A DNA stretch of 64,000 bases, taken from NCBI RefSeq assembly GCF_042477335.2, contig NC_091248.1, positions 118,572,501-118,636,500 on the forward strand, given 5' to 3'. Of the stretch, positions 55,901 to 64,000 are shown piece by piece. Numbering within the stretch: position 1 is the first letter of the stretch; every line of letters begins with the position of its first letter. The translations under genes were made by a program, and so were the position numbers. Under the pieces are notes generated by a model. The model saw only the letters and a program-made list of their open reading frames with translations. It had not been told where the DNA came from and made no database searches. The DNA comes from Ovis canadensis. Lineage: Eukaryota > Chordata > Mammalia > Artiodactyla > Bovidae.

Positions 55901-58900
55901 TTTGGCTAACCCAATCCATAAGCTGTTATAAAGTATAATATGTATCTAGCGGTTCTCGAAATTAACTCACTGGCAATACTAACCATGGGTCGCCTGTGTT
56001 ACAAGTGTCTGTGTTTACATCTAAAAGAGAAAACATTCTAACTAAAGACTGCTCTTTAACATGGCAAACATTTGCTGAGCTGGTTTTTATCATTATGTTA
56101 TCTCAAACCCTCCTATTTCAACTCTTAAGCATTAGGTAACCTACTGTGAGTATCCTGGTATCAGCCACAAAAACCCAGTGCATTTATTCAAGGCTGGAAT
56201 TATGCAAGCTAAAGATCATGAATATGGTTTTTCACTTGGACAGTCTGACTTCATCATCAAAAACATTAGAGATGACATGTTAAGCAGTGTTCTAGCTCTA
56301 ATGTGACTCCAAAGCTGCCCTGTAAAACAGAGCAGCCATTAGCTGCATCTAATTATTTACACTTACATTCAAGACTCAGTTCCTTGGTCCTTGGACTAGC
56401 TACATTTTCAAGTGTTCAGTGGTCACACGTAGCTAGCAGTTTCTTTTTTGGGCAGCAGATAGAAAGCATTCATGCTATCATACAAAGTTCTACTGAACAG
56501 CATTGCTCTGAGGTTTTAGAGCTTTAGGGAACCTTAGGAATCTAGTCCCCAGTCCTCACATTTTAATTACTTTCATAGCCTTTAACTTAGAAAAGAACCC
56601 AGGTTTTGGAATTAAGATGCCAGCTTCACCAATGAAGACAGCCTTCAGGTCTTTGAGGAAGTTTTAAAGGATTCAGTTCAGTTTAGTTCAGTCGCTCAGT
56701 CATGTCCGACGCTTTGCGACCCCATGAATCACAGCACACCAGGCCTCCCTGTCCATCACCAACTCCCAGAGATCACTCAGACTCACGTCCATCGAGTCTG
56801 TGATGCCATCCAGCCATCTCATCCTCGGTCGTCCCCTTCTCCTGCCCCCAATCCCTCCCAGCATCAGAGTCTTTTCCAATGAGTCAGCTCTTCGCATGAG
56901 GTGGCCAAAGTACTGGAGTTTCAGCTTTAGCATCATTCCTTCCAAAGAAATCCCAGGGCTGATCTCCTTCAGAATGGACTGGTTGGATCTCCTTGTAGTC
57001 CAAGGGACTCTCAAGAGTCTTCTCCAACACCACAGTTCAAAAGCATTTAAAGGATTAGGTAAATCTAAATGTCAAGATGTGAAAGGGTCTAAGAACTAGT
57101 TTCAATGCCTATATTTTAGTTTCTGTTCTTTCTCCTTTGTCATACTCGTTTGAAGAATTTCAGAGTAAATGACTCAAATAGCTACTTAAAAAACAATTAG
57201 AATGCTCATCATCATCTATCAAACTGCAAATACGACAAAGTTGGTTTTTTAAAAATATTTATTTGGCTGAGCTGGGTCTTAGCTGCAGCATGTAGGAACT
57301 AGTTCCCTAACCAGGGATAGACCCAGGTGCTCCCTGCATTGGGAGTGCAAAGTCTTGGACACTGAACCACTAGCAAGTCCCACTATAAAGTTTTTTGAAA
57401 GGAGTGCATTTTGGTTTTAAGTTAAGTTTATCAAGGAATCAACACGGTATAATATTTTTGATAGCATAGAATATTAGCAAGAAGGTTCACATTTGTAAAC
57501 AGTGCAGAATAGATCTGTATAAAATATACTTCTGAAGTAAAAATTTGTAAGTAAGCACCATGAAAGACAGAGCACAAGAAAGAACTAATAAATTAAGAAA
57601 GAAAAAGCAAGACTCCTATTCTGAAAGGAATTTGCTAAAAGCTAATGGTTCAGTGAAGCAGAGATCTCTTCTTAGAATAGGAACTAGCCAACTACTGGCC
57701 TCAGGTCAAACCCAACTGGAGCTAGGAATGGTTTTGGCATTTTTAAATGTTGAAAAAAAAAAATCATTTCATGACATGAAATTAAATTTCAGTGTCCCAA
57801 AATAAAAGTTTTATTGGAACCTAGCCACACTATTAGCTTATGTATCATCTAGGGTTGTTTTTGTGCTACAAGAGACCATATGGGCTGCCTAGCTAAAAAT
57901 ATTAATTCTCCGGCCCCATACTGAAAGTCTGCCAGCCCTGGCTAATCATATCTACTGGATTCCCAGTCATGATAGTGGTTTTGTTAAAACTATTAAATTA
58001 ATTCTTTAATGAATTATCACAGAATTGCTGATCCTCTTCAGCCAAAGTGTTGAATGGGGGATTAATGCTGAGACAACACTGAAACCAATATTTTGTTTTC
58101 CTTTCATATCTTTCAACGAGTACTCTGATACAGTTTCCAGCGAAGGAAGTTTAATTTTTCTTCTACACGAAAGAACAACACTTTTTCATCTTGTTGGCGT
58201 GTAACACCCACCACCCACCCTTGTGAGGTTTGATATCTGCCTTTTAAGCTTTTAATGTGTAGGATTCAGTAGGTCTACAGTGAAAACGCCTCCAAAGGGG
58301 AATTCCCTGGCAGTCCAATGGCTAGGACTCCACTCTTCCACTGCAGGGAGCAAGGGTTCAATCCTTGGTAGGGGACCTAAGATCTCGCACGATGTGCAGT
58401 CAAAACAAACAAAAAACCCTCCAAATGAAACAAGATCTACCATAACCATAGTTGTCAAGGCAATCTGGTCCGTTTCCCAAGTGGGTGTTTAGGAACAATG
58501 ACTCGGAGTTCTGTGGAACTTTCTAAGGAAGCTAAAGGAAATCAACCGTGATTGGAAGGACTGATGCTGAAGTCCAAGACTTTGGCCACCTGATGTGAAC
58601 AGCCGACTCAGTGGAAAAGACCCTGATGCTGGGAAAGATGGAAGGCAAAAGGAGAAGGGGGTGGCAGAGGATGAGATGGTTAGATAGCATCACTAACTCT
58701 ATGGACATGAAATTGAGCAAGCTCCAGAAGATGGCAAAGGACAGGGAGGCCTGGTGTGCTGCAGCTCACGGGCTCACAGAGTCAGACACGACTAAGACTG
58801 AACAGGGATGCTAGATCTTGGACAACAGTCCTGAGCAACAAAGAATTGGCCTCACTAAGTAACAGGGCCCCATCATGCAAAATGAATACAGCAACACTTC

Positions 58901-61687
58901 TGAACTGCTATCATCTTTCATTTATAAACTACTGCCTTTATGAGGAGTTAAATTATTTCAAATCCCTGGACATTGGTCAGGTTGTATAACAATATCCCTA
59001 CATAAGAGATATTTCCCCCACTTCCAATATCAAGTTTTTACCTTGCATGTACTAGAGTGTTTATTTCATCTATTAAAATGTTATGTTTCTCAAAAAAACA
59101 AAAAACAAAAAAAACCCTACATAGTAAGAGTGAAAAGTAGGCTTAATTCCCCAAGTCAATCACCCAAGGAAACAGTCTTAGAAGAAGCCTGTAAGACTCC
59201 TTCCTTAGCTACTCTATAATCAAGCTCTTAATAATCACCTGTATCAGCCAAACAACTGTCACCAAACTTTCCTCTCAGGCAGATTATCAAGATATAGGTT
59301 TCTCTGATTCCTTTTACTTTGTCCTAAGAGCTCTAAAGCCAGCTCAAATCAGGATCATTCTCCCTAAAAGAGAGCTGTATACCCTCACTAAAAAGAAAAC
59401 TACAATTGTCTCCCACGAGGAAGTCCACTCTAAATACAGGGTTATGCAGAAGACAGGCTTCTATACTGTTGTCCCAAGGAGAATCCAGAATGCTGTTGGG
59501 GCTGGCAGAGGTCCCTGAAAAATAAGCTGATTTAACACAAGGGAGTCTAGGATTTAGCTCGGACTTCTCCAGTTTAACCTTATTTCCCAAACATTTCAGC
59601 TGTACGGTCCAATCAGAGAGGTAAGAGGTTCATCTGTTACCAGCCATGCTCGTCCAGTCTATAACCCTCTCTCTCTGCTCAGCACCTCAGAGTCCATCTC
59701 CACTCTCACCCATGTTCAACTCCTCTCTCTCTATAGGTGATAAGGTCTCTGAACTGACTGCCTAGTTACAAAAGACATATCTGGGTTATTTAGTTTTAGT
59801 TTTTTTTTGGGGGGAGGGGAGTGTCATTGTATCATTTTATTCCTCTCCAGCAAAACTGCAAAAATTTAGCAGAGGGCAAAATGACGGACCACATGGAAAG
59901 AATCTTTTCCTTTTTCTCTCCTCTTAACTAGATTTCCTAGTAAAAAAGACGTGAGGTAACCTAACATCAATATATCCTGCTCATCAATAATTTCTTAGTC
60001 TTCTGAACTCTAAGCATTTGAACCCCATTAGCTGACACAATTCTTTTCTGCTAAAACTGGATATGACATTGTTAAAATATCTTTTCTAGTGATGGTCCTC
60101 CCTTCGACAGGTATAGCCCAATTTCCTCCCCCTTGTACAGTGACTCACTTGTAATAAACAGAATATAGTGGAAGTGACAGCCTGCGCCTTTTGAGACAAG
60201 GCCATAAAAAGGCACTGTCGCTTCGTCCCTGATGTCTCTCTTGAATCACTTACTCTGGGTGCAAGTTAATGTGAAGACACTAAAGCAGCCCAAGGGAAAT
60301 GTCCACCAGGAGAGGAACAAAGATATATTGAGTGAACCATCTTCCAAATGGTCCAGCCTCCATTCAAGACTTGCAGAGGATGGCAGATGCTGGCAGCCCA
60401 GCTGAGATCTCTTGAGAGCCTGAGCTAGGACCACTCACCTAGCTAAGCCACTCCCAGATTCCAGACCCTAGCAACCATGAGATAATAAATATTTACTGTT
60501 TCCAAGCTGCTAAGTTTCAGGGTAATTTCTTTAACATCAATAGAAAACTAATACTCCTAGGTATTTTGTAAACTAGCTCTACCCAATGGCTAGCAGAACC
60601 CACTGCTGCTGAATCACAATTTGATAAGACTATGGTGCCAATTCAATGAAGGATAGAGTACTTAACAGCTGACTTCTCTTACTTCTCCACCATTCTAGGA
60701 AGCCAGACATTGCTAAAGCATTTTCCATAATGTCAGCTTATAATTTAGTCTTGCAAGCTCAGGTGGTTTAGGGAAGTTTAGTTGAAATGACAAGCCCTCT
60801 GAAGTAGCAACCTAATACTACCCAAATGCCTATGATCCCATTTTCTCTCCATAATTCAGTCTAACAGAGAATGAAACCAGTCCCAACTGGTCAAACATGC
60901 ACCTTATTCTTGGTCTTGAAGAGGAAATACCATTAACACGCCTTCACCACACCTTATCCCTAGGTTTGCCCAACATGCTCCTCAGGCACTACTTAAACTT
61001 AGGACTATATTACAAACGCATTTTGTAAATGTAACAATACATTCTTTCCAAGTGAGAGATCTATCGGAGAGATGAGAGATCTATCTATCAGAATGTGCTA
61101 ACATTCCTAAGTGAAGTGAAGTTGCTCAGTTGTTTCTGACTCTTTGCGACCCCGTGGACTGTAGCCCACCAGGTTCCTCCGTTCATGGAATTCTCCAGGC
61201 AAGAATACTGGAGTGGGTTGCCATTTCCTTCTCCAGGGGATCTCCCCGACCCAGGAATCGAACCCAGGTCTCCCGCATTGCAGGCAGACGCTTTAACCTC
61301 TGAGCCACCAGGAGGGGCACTTTTTAAAGTACTATTCAGGGAATTCCCTGACAGTCCTGTGGTTAGGACTTAGCGCTTTCACTGTCATGACCCACACTCA
61401 ATCCCTGGTCTGAGAACTGAGACCCGACAAGCCACAAAGCAGTACTACTATAAATCGATTATTTACAAAGTTGTTGGAATTTCATGTTTTACTCTCAGTT
61501 TTTTCTCCCAACCTCTCCATCTACCCCGAAAAAAACTAAATTGGAAACAAACTCTTACCTGCAGCGGTCTCCATAAATACAGTACCCTCGCTGAAAATAC
61601 TTGCACACTACACCATATGGACTGTCAGAGAGGTCGTGTGAGTAGCGACAGTTATCTCCTTCCTTACAAACCCCATGCAGGAAATAC
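49757..61687 (-). CDS. MKRN1: MKRN1, makorin RING E3 ligase, coding exons 2-8 (exon 1 off the right edge)
   Basis: MKRN1 is a RING E3 ubiquitin ligase and RNA-binding protein with known substrates including TERT, p53/p21 and PTEN. Seven exons join in phase into 418 residues of a usual 482. In order they carry two C3H fingers (first Cys in the missing exon, then [15 protein letters not shown]), a Ser-rich linker, a third C3H ([18 protein letters not shown]), the makorin Cys-His motif ([17 protein letters not shown]), a C3HC4 RING (CGICME to CPEC), a fourth C3H ([20 protein letters not shown]) and an acidic tail ending DFYDLDL. All zinc ligands are present. The N-terminal Ala/Gly-rich exon and the promoter lie beyond 64000. 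The processed makorin pseudogenes known elsewhere are intronless, and this copy is spliced. Confidence 0.96.
50320..50458 (-). CDS. MKRN1: MKRN1 exon 7 (fourth C3H finger)
   Basis: Acceptor TTTCCTTTCCAG, 139 bp, donor GTAACT (GT = plus 50318-50319). Reads [18 protein letters not shown] and ends SSRCR. The Cys in SSRCR (TGC) stands where I recall Tyr in human MKRN1. Confidence 0.95.
51013..51123 (-). CDS. MKRN1: MKRN1 exon 6 (end of RING)
   Basis: Acceptor GTTTCCCAG, 111 bp, donor GTATGA. The first nucleotide completes Lys. Encodes SCPECR, the last RING Cys pair, then [18 protein letters not shown], a charged helix. Confidence 0.96.
51849..52063 (-). CDS. MKRN1: MKRN1 exon 5 (RING)
   Basis: Acceptor CTCTCTAG, 215 bp, donor GTGAGA. 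Encodes [17 protein letters not shown], then [24 protein letters not shown] and IRKWR. Zinc ligands Cys/His are intact. Confidence 0.96.
52064..52640 (-). other. MKRN1 intron 4, unique part
   Basis: A MIR-like trace AGGTGACAATTATGTACCAG near 52451. Otherwise unrecognised. Confidence 0.45.
52645..52985 (-). mobile_element. Old L1 fragment
   Basis: TTTTCAAGGTTATCTATGTT, TTTATTGCTGGGCAACATTC and CATTATGAATAATGCTATGA belong to a widespread old mammalian L1-associated repeat. Orientation is inferred. Confidence 0.65.
53160..53780 (+). mobile_element. Old L1 (L1M-type) 3' UTR
   Basis: ACCATATGACCTAGCAACCT, AAACATTATGCTACTGTTTT, GAGTTGTTGCCAGGAGCTGG and GATCATGGTTAAACAACTAT are in consensus L1M order. 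Confidence 0.85.
54009..54235 (-). CDS. MKRN1: MKRN1 exon 4 (third C3H and makorin Cys-His)
   Basis: Acceptor AACATTTTGCAG, 227 bp, donor GTAAGT. Encodes [17 protein letters not shown], the C3[16 protein letters not shown] and [19 protein letters not shown]. Ends phase 0 after QHIK. Confidence 0.96.
54236..54710 (-). other. MKRN1 intron 3, unique AT-rich
   Basis: A-runs and T-runs only. No insertion or RNA gene recognised. Confidence 0.5.
54711..54937 (-). CDS. MKRN1: MKRN1 exon 3 (linker)
   Basis: Acceptor TTTTCTTTTTAAG, 227 bp, donor GTGAGT. Completes Arg, then [13 protein letters not shown], a Ser/Ala-rich linker, and the conserved [24 protein letters not shown]2-like function has been proposed for this kind of linker in makorins, not tested here. 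Confidence 0.95.
55125..55215 (-). mobile_element. MER5-like hAT fragment
   Basis: GCCACTGGTCCAGGGACCAG and TTTGAGTAGCAAGGCC match the MER5A end. Confidence 0.6.
55235..55385 (-). mobile_element. hAT-type MER element, partial
   Basis: TGTTCCAATAAAACTTTGCA, then CCATAGTTCGCCCAACCCTG, the reverse of the same family as 57678-57943. Confidence 0.65.
55836..55914 (-). ncRNA. Mariner-derived hairpin, miR-2284/2285-like
   Basis: About 80 bp of near-palindrome. One arm reads GGGTTGGCCAAGTTCATCTC and the other CAACTTTTTGGCTAACCC, with AAAAACC(T/G) and GGTTTTTC facing each other across a short loop (CGTAACGTCTTAC). The ends ACTGGGTTGG and CTAACCCAAT are the inverted termini of a ruminant mariner MITE. 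It lies in MKRN1 intron 2, so the minus-strand reading would be co-transcribed. The AAAAAGTTGGTTCAGGTTTT arm resembles the mature sequences of the large bovine miR-2284/2285 family, from memory. Whether it is processed cannot be seen. Element identity is firm, while miRNA activity is inference. Confidence 0.55.
56674..57045 (-). mobile_element. BovB 3' copy with perfect TSD
   Basis: (CAGTT)n start and reverse 3' end to CACCACAGTTCAAAAGCA. The 11-bp TTTAAAGGATT lies at 56663-56673 and 57046-57056, marking a precise retrotransposed 5'-truncated insertion. Confidence 0.95.
57243..57382 (-). mobile_element. CHR-type SINE, truncated
   Basis: TTATTTGGCTGAGCTGGGTC. The head ends GAACCACTAGCAAGTCCC. 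Confidence 0.85.
57678..57943 (+). mobile_element. hAT-type MER element, near complete
   Basis: Ends GAACTAGCCAACTACTGGCC and AAAGTCTGCCAGCCCTGG are decayed inverted termini. AAAGTTTTATTGGAACCTAG and TGCTACAAGAGACCATATGG are internal family signatures. Nonautonomous, with no transposase. Confidence 0.7.
58302..58420 (+). mobile_element. CHR-type SINE, truncated
   Basis: GGAATTCCCTGGCAGTCCAA head. GTGCAGTCAAAACAAACAAA tail. Confidence 0.85.
58530..58802 (+). mobile_element. BovB 3' fragment
   Basis: AGCTAAAGGAAATCAACCGT through CAGACACGACTAAGACTGAA, with a small internal deletion after CAACCGTGA. Confidence 0.9.
58803..60138 (-). other. MKRN1 intron 2, unique (about 1.3 kb)
   Basis: An A-rich AAAAAACAAAAAAC run at about 59090-59115 and a T/G run near 59800. 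No exon recognised. Confidence 0.45.
60140..60560 (+). mobile_element. MaLR-type LTR (MLT1-like) remnant
   Basis: ACCATGAGATAATAAATATT followed by GCTAAGTTTCAGGGTAATTT and AACTAATAC is a typical MLT1-style LTR 3' end. The 5' border is uncertain. Confidence 0.6.
61112..61318 (-). mobile_element. Bov-tA SINE
   Basis: GTGAAGTGAAGTTGCTCAGT start. The head ends TCTGAGCCACCAGGAGGGGC. Confidence 0.9.
61337..61450 (+). mobile_element. CHR-type SINE, downstream of MKRN1 exon 2
   Basis: GGGAATTCCCTGACAGTCCT head to CACAAAGCAGTAC. It ends 109 bp from the exon's donor side. Confidence 0.85.
61559..61687 (-). CDS. MKRN1: MKRN1 exon 2 (first two C3H fingers)
   Basis: Acceptor TTGTCTCACAG, 129 bp, donor GTAAGA. 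Encodes [17 protein letters not shown] and [15 protein letters not shown]. Length is a multiple of three and both flanking junctions split an Arg codon after two bases, so skipping it would keep the frame. CHR-type SINEs in opposite orientation flank it at about 109 and 63 bp. Confidence 0.95.
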
Positions 61688-61749
61688 CTGTGAGACAAAG
61701 AACCACAAGTTGGATTACAAGCCAGTACTCAATTCATGACTGATACAGT

Positions 61750-61910
61750 CTTTTTTGTTTTATTATTATGTGTTTTGGTTGCACTGGGTCTTTGGTACAG
61801 TGTGGGGGCTCAGATCTGGCATGAGAGGTCTTATTTTAGTTCACCAACCAGGGATTGAACCTGGGCCCCCTGCATTGGAAGCATGGAGTCTTATCCACTG
61901 GCAAGGCCCC
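61750..61910 (-). mobile_element. CHR-type SINE, upstream of MKRN1 exon 2
   Basis: TTTTTTGTTTTATTATTATG start and TTGGTTGCACTGGGTCTTTG. The head ends CCACTGGCAAGGCCC. It begins about 63 bp from the exon's acceptor side. Confidence 0.85.
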
Positions 61911-61955
61911 ATGGTCAATATATTCTACCGCTAACACACAAGTACTATCTCTATA

Positions 61956-62178
61956 AAGTGAAGTGAGTGAAGTGAAGTTGCTCAGTCGTGTCCGACTCTT
62001 TGCAACCCCGTGGACTGTAGCCTACCAGGCTCCTCCGTCCATGGGATTCTCCAGGCGAGAGTACTGGAGTGGGTTGCCATTTCCTTCTCCAGGGGATTTT
62101 CCCGATCCAGGGATCAAACCCAGGTCTCCCGCATTGCAGGCAGACGCTTTAACCTCTGAGCCACCACGGAAGCCCATG
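61956..62178 (-). mobile_element. Bov-tA SINE with TSD
   Basis: 15-bp duplication with one mismatch, AGTACTA(T/C)CTCTATA, at 61941-61955 and 62179-62193. The head ends GAGCCACCACGGAAGCCC. Confidence 0.92.
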
Positions 62179-62193
62179 AGTACTACCTCTATA

Positions 62194-62734
62194 CTAGTAA
62201 TGTATTCTTTTATATTCTTTGTACACAAACATGAGAAGTGAACACAAAGAAAGTTGAATTAGACCATATGATCATAAAATTATCTATAATGGTAGCACAG
62301 GAAGGCTGCCTGTAGACAGAGGCACCAATTTAGATTTAAACTTTGAGGTCATCCTTAATCTTGTCTCTACAGGTTGTCTGACCATTGCTCTCAATTTGCA
62401 GTACTATAGATAGCTTGTTTTCCACTAACTTTAGTAATAATTTTTATTTGCAGCTTTATCTGTTAAAAAAAAAAAAGAAACAATGTAAACTGGAACAGAT
62501 CAGACTACTGCATATTTCAATTCTCTGAGAAACCATTTAAATTCTTTAAAAGCCACATGTGAGAACACAAGTAACATTTGTTGCAAAGGTATGGGCAAAG
62601 GGAAATCACTTTCTGTCCTTCATTCAGCAGACTCTTGTTCCTCTGCCTTACAGGGGAACATGTGTAGCTAACTAGAAATTTCCAAAAACTGAGTTTGACT
62701 CAGTTCCCAAGAAGACTTGGGAATTTGCTTTGTT
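62194..62734 (-). other. MKRN1 intron 1, unique part
   Basis: An A-run near 62465-62476. Nothing else recognised. Confidence 0.45.
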
Positions 62735-62990
62735 GTTGTTCTGTCACTAAGTTGTGTCCAGCTCTTTGCGACCCTGTGAACTGCAGCACACCAGGCTCCC
62801 CTGTCTTCCACTATCTCCCTCAGTTTGCTCAAATTCACATCCATTGAGTCGGTGATGCCATCTAAACATCTTGTCCTCTGCCATCCCCTTCTTTTGCCTT
62901 CCATCTTTCCCGGCATGGGGGTCTTTTCCAATGACTCGGCTCTTCACATCAGGTGGCCAAAGTACTGGAGCTTCAGCTAGAAATGCAACT
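62735..62990 (-). mobile_element. BovB 3' fragment
   Basis: TTGTTGTTCTGTCACTAAGT start. AGGTGGCCAAAGTACTGGAG near the end. Confidence 0.9.
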
Positions 62991-63232
62991 TTGGACACCT
63001 TCCCTTAGACCTACTAAATTGAAAATGGGGCCTGGGCCAAGCAGAAATCTGAAGTAACAAAGCGATCAGGGAAGTGATAAGGGTCTTATTTTCTGTAGGT
63101 AACTCTGATAAGTAGAACCCCACCCCCCATCCTCCCTCTCATCATCTCACTGACTTGGTCTCTTTCTCTTGAACAGAGTTATGAAGATTTAATTTTGGCA
63201 AGTCATAACGCATTTATGTGCAGCTGATGTGC

Positions 63233-63430
63233 ACTTTCCATGTGGCTCAGTAGCAAGTGGTAAAGAATCCACTTGCCAACGAAAGAGACACCGTGGATCA
63301 GGAAGATACCCTACCTGGAGTAGACAATGGCAACCCACTCCAATCTCTGTCAGGAAAATCAAATGACAGAGGAGCCTCGTAGGCTACAGTCCAGGGATCA
63401 CACGAGTCAGAGAAGAGTCAGACAACACAG
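63233..63430 (+). mobile_element. Bov-tA SINE, diverged
   Basis: CACTTTCCATGTGGCTCAGT head. A-unit with CAGAGGAGCCTCGTAGGCTA. The usual GTTCGATCC region is deleted. Confidence 0.85.
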
Positions 63431-64000
63431 CTGGTACAGAGTAAGGGAAAGTGCCTAATTCCTAGGTTATCTATAGATGGAAGGTAGAATAGCAGGAAGT
63501 ATCCCACTTGTCCACTGGATTGAATGATGTATAGAAAAGAGATTCAGTCATATTTACTTAAAGCAGCCTTGAAGAAGGCTGCTTCCAACTGAAAGGTGAA
63601 AGGTTCTATTCAGATTACTGGCAAATATATACGTTCTGCGTAAAGGCAGAAAGAAAAAAAATAAGTAACATCTTGATAGGAAGAGCTGTAATTAGCAAGA
63701 TCCTCAAGTACCCAAGGGTTTCAGTCCAAAACAAAATGTAAGACTACAGTAGCAGGAAGTCAAATTCTAATTGTAATTAACCTAATTTCAACCGTTTTCA
63801 GGCTTAACAATCTAACAAGGTCTGAACTTTTGCACAACTTTAGGGCAGCTTTCTGCAAGCTTTGAAGCTGTCTGAGCACCACCTACACAAACCTTAGTTT
63901 CCCCTGAGATTTAAAACTTAAAACTAAATTTAAAAATGAGCACGTGTTCAGTAAGTAGCAATTGTATAACGTCTTTGCTGGTATTCATGTTCATCTCCAC
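63431..64000 (-). other. MKRN1 intron 1 to the right edge, unique
   Basis: AT-rich with no exon. The first exon, expected to be GC-rich and Ala/Gly-coding, is not in the window. Confidence 0.5.

Noticed and set aside
60140-60560. Minus-strand 62-codon frame at 60246-60434 as an extra MKRN1 exon
   Set aside because: It lies within an MLT1-like LTR remnant, has no flanking splice sites in phase, and MKRN1 exons 2 and 3 join directly in phase without it.

Overview
This is a vertebrate nuclear window from a ruminant, most probably a bovid. The repeat content decides it: many copies of the BovB (RTE-type) LINE and its derivatives Bov-A2 and Bov-tA, plus the tRNA-Glu-derived CHR-type SINEs of cetartiodactyls, on top of older mammalian MIR, L1M, hAT and MaLR-like relics. 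Genes are split into short exons with GT-AG junctions. There is no prokaryotic operon, CRISPR array or phage structure.

Three protein-coding genes can be placed, in an order matching human 7q34: SLC37A3 (minus, 5' end only), RAB19 (plus, complete coding region) and MKRN1 (minus, all coding exons except the first). From left to right: 1-2662 is a large decayed BovB carrying nested SINEs. Coding exons 3 and 2 of SLC37A3 are at 2877-2988 and 4344-4504. A repeat-rich first intron of about 7.5 kb leads to a CpG island at about 12.05-12.74 kb, the SLC37A3 promoter. Repeat-dense spacer follows (BovB, Bov-tA, an LTR, old L1). A second GC-rich, unique block at 19.66-20.17 kb is the best candidate for the RAB19 promoter. 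RAB19 coding exons lie at 22389-22589, 24741-24924 and 30583-30851, giving a 217-residue Rab GTPase with every G motif and a CxC prenylation tail. Between RAB19 and MKRN1 (about 31-48 kb) I see only repeats and unique intergenic sequence. MKRN1 runs from a poly(A) signal near 48273 to the right edge. Its seven coding exons in the window give about 418 residues with C3H fingers, a makorin Cys-His motif, a RING and an acidic C-terminus. Exon 1 lies beyond position 64000.

The genes are not functionally linked: a lysosomal-type transporter, a Golgi/ciliary Rab and a RING E3 ligase. SLC37A3 and RAB19 are divergent. RAB19 and MKRN1 are convergent.

I did not find an undescribed gene system. The observations worth a second look are regulatory or structural: an 80-bp mariner-type hairpin in an MKRN1 intron resembling the bovine miR-2284/2285 family; inverted SINEs closely flanking the in-frame 129-bp MKRN1 exon 2; a CpG-rich GC-box cluster with overlapping NF-kB and STAT motifs inside RAB19 intron 3; ZNF143-type motifs at both candidate promoters, with a CLEAR-like E-box at SLC37A3; and several nested insertions with readable target-site duplications. 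Splice sites and translations were read by eye. Repeat borders are approximate unless a target-site duplication is given.
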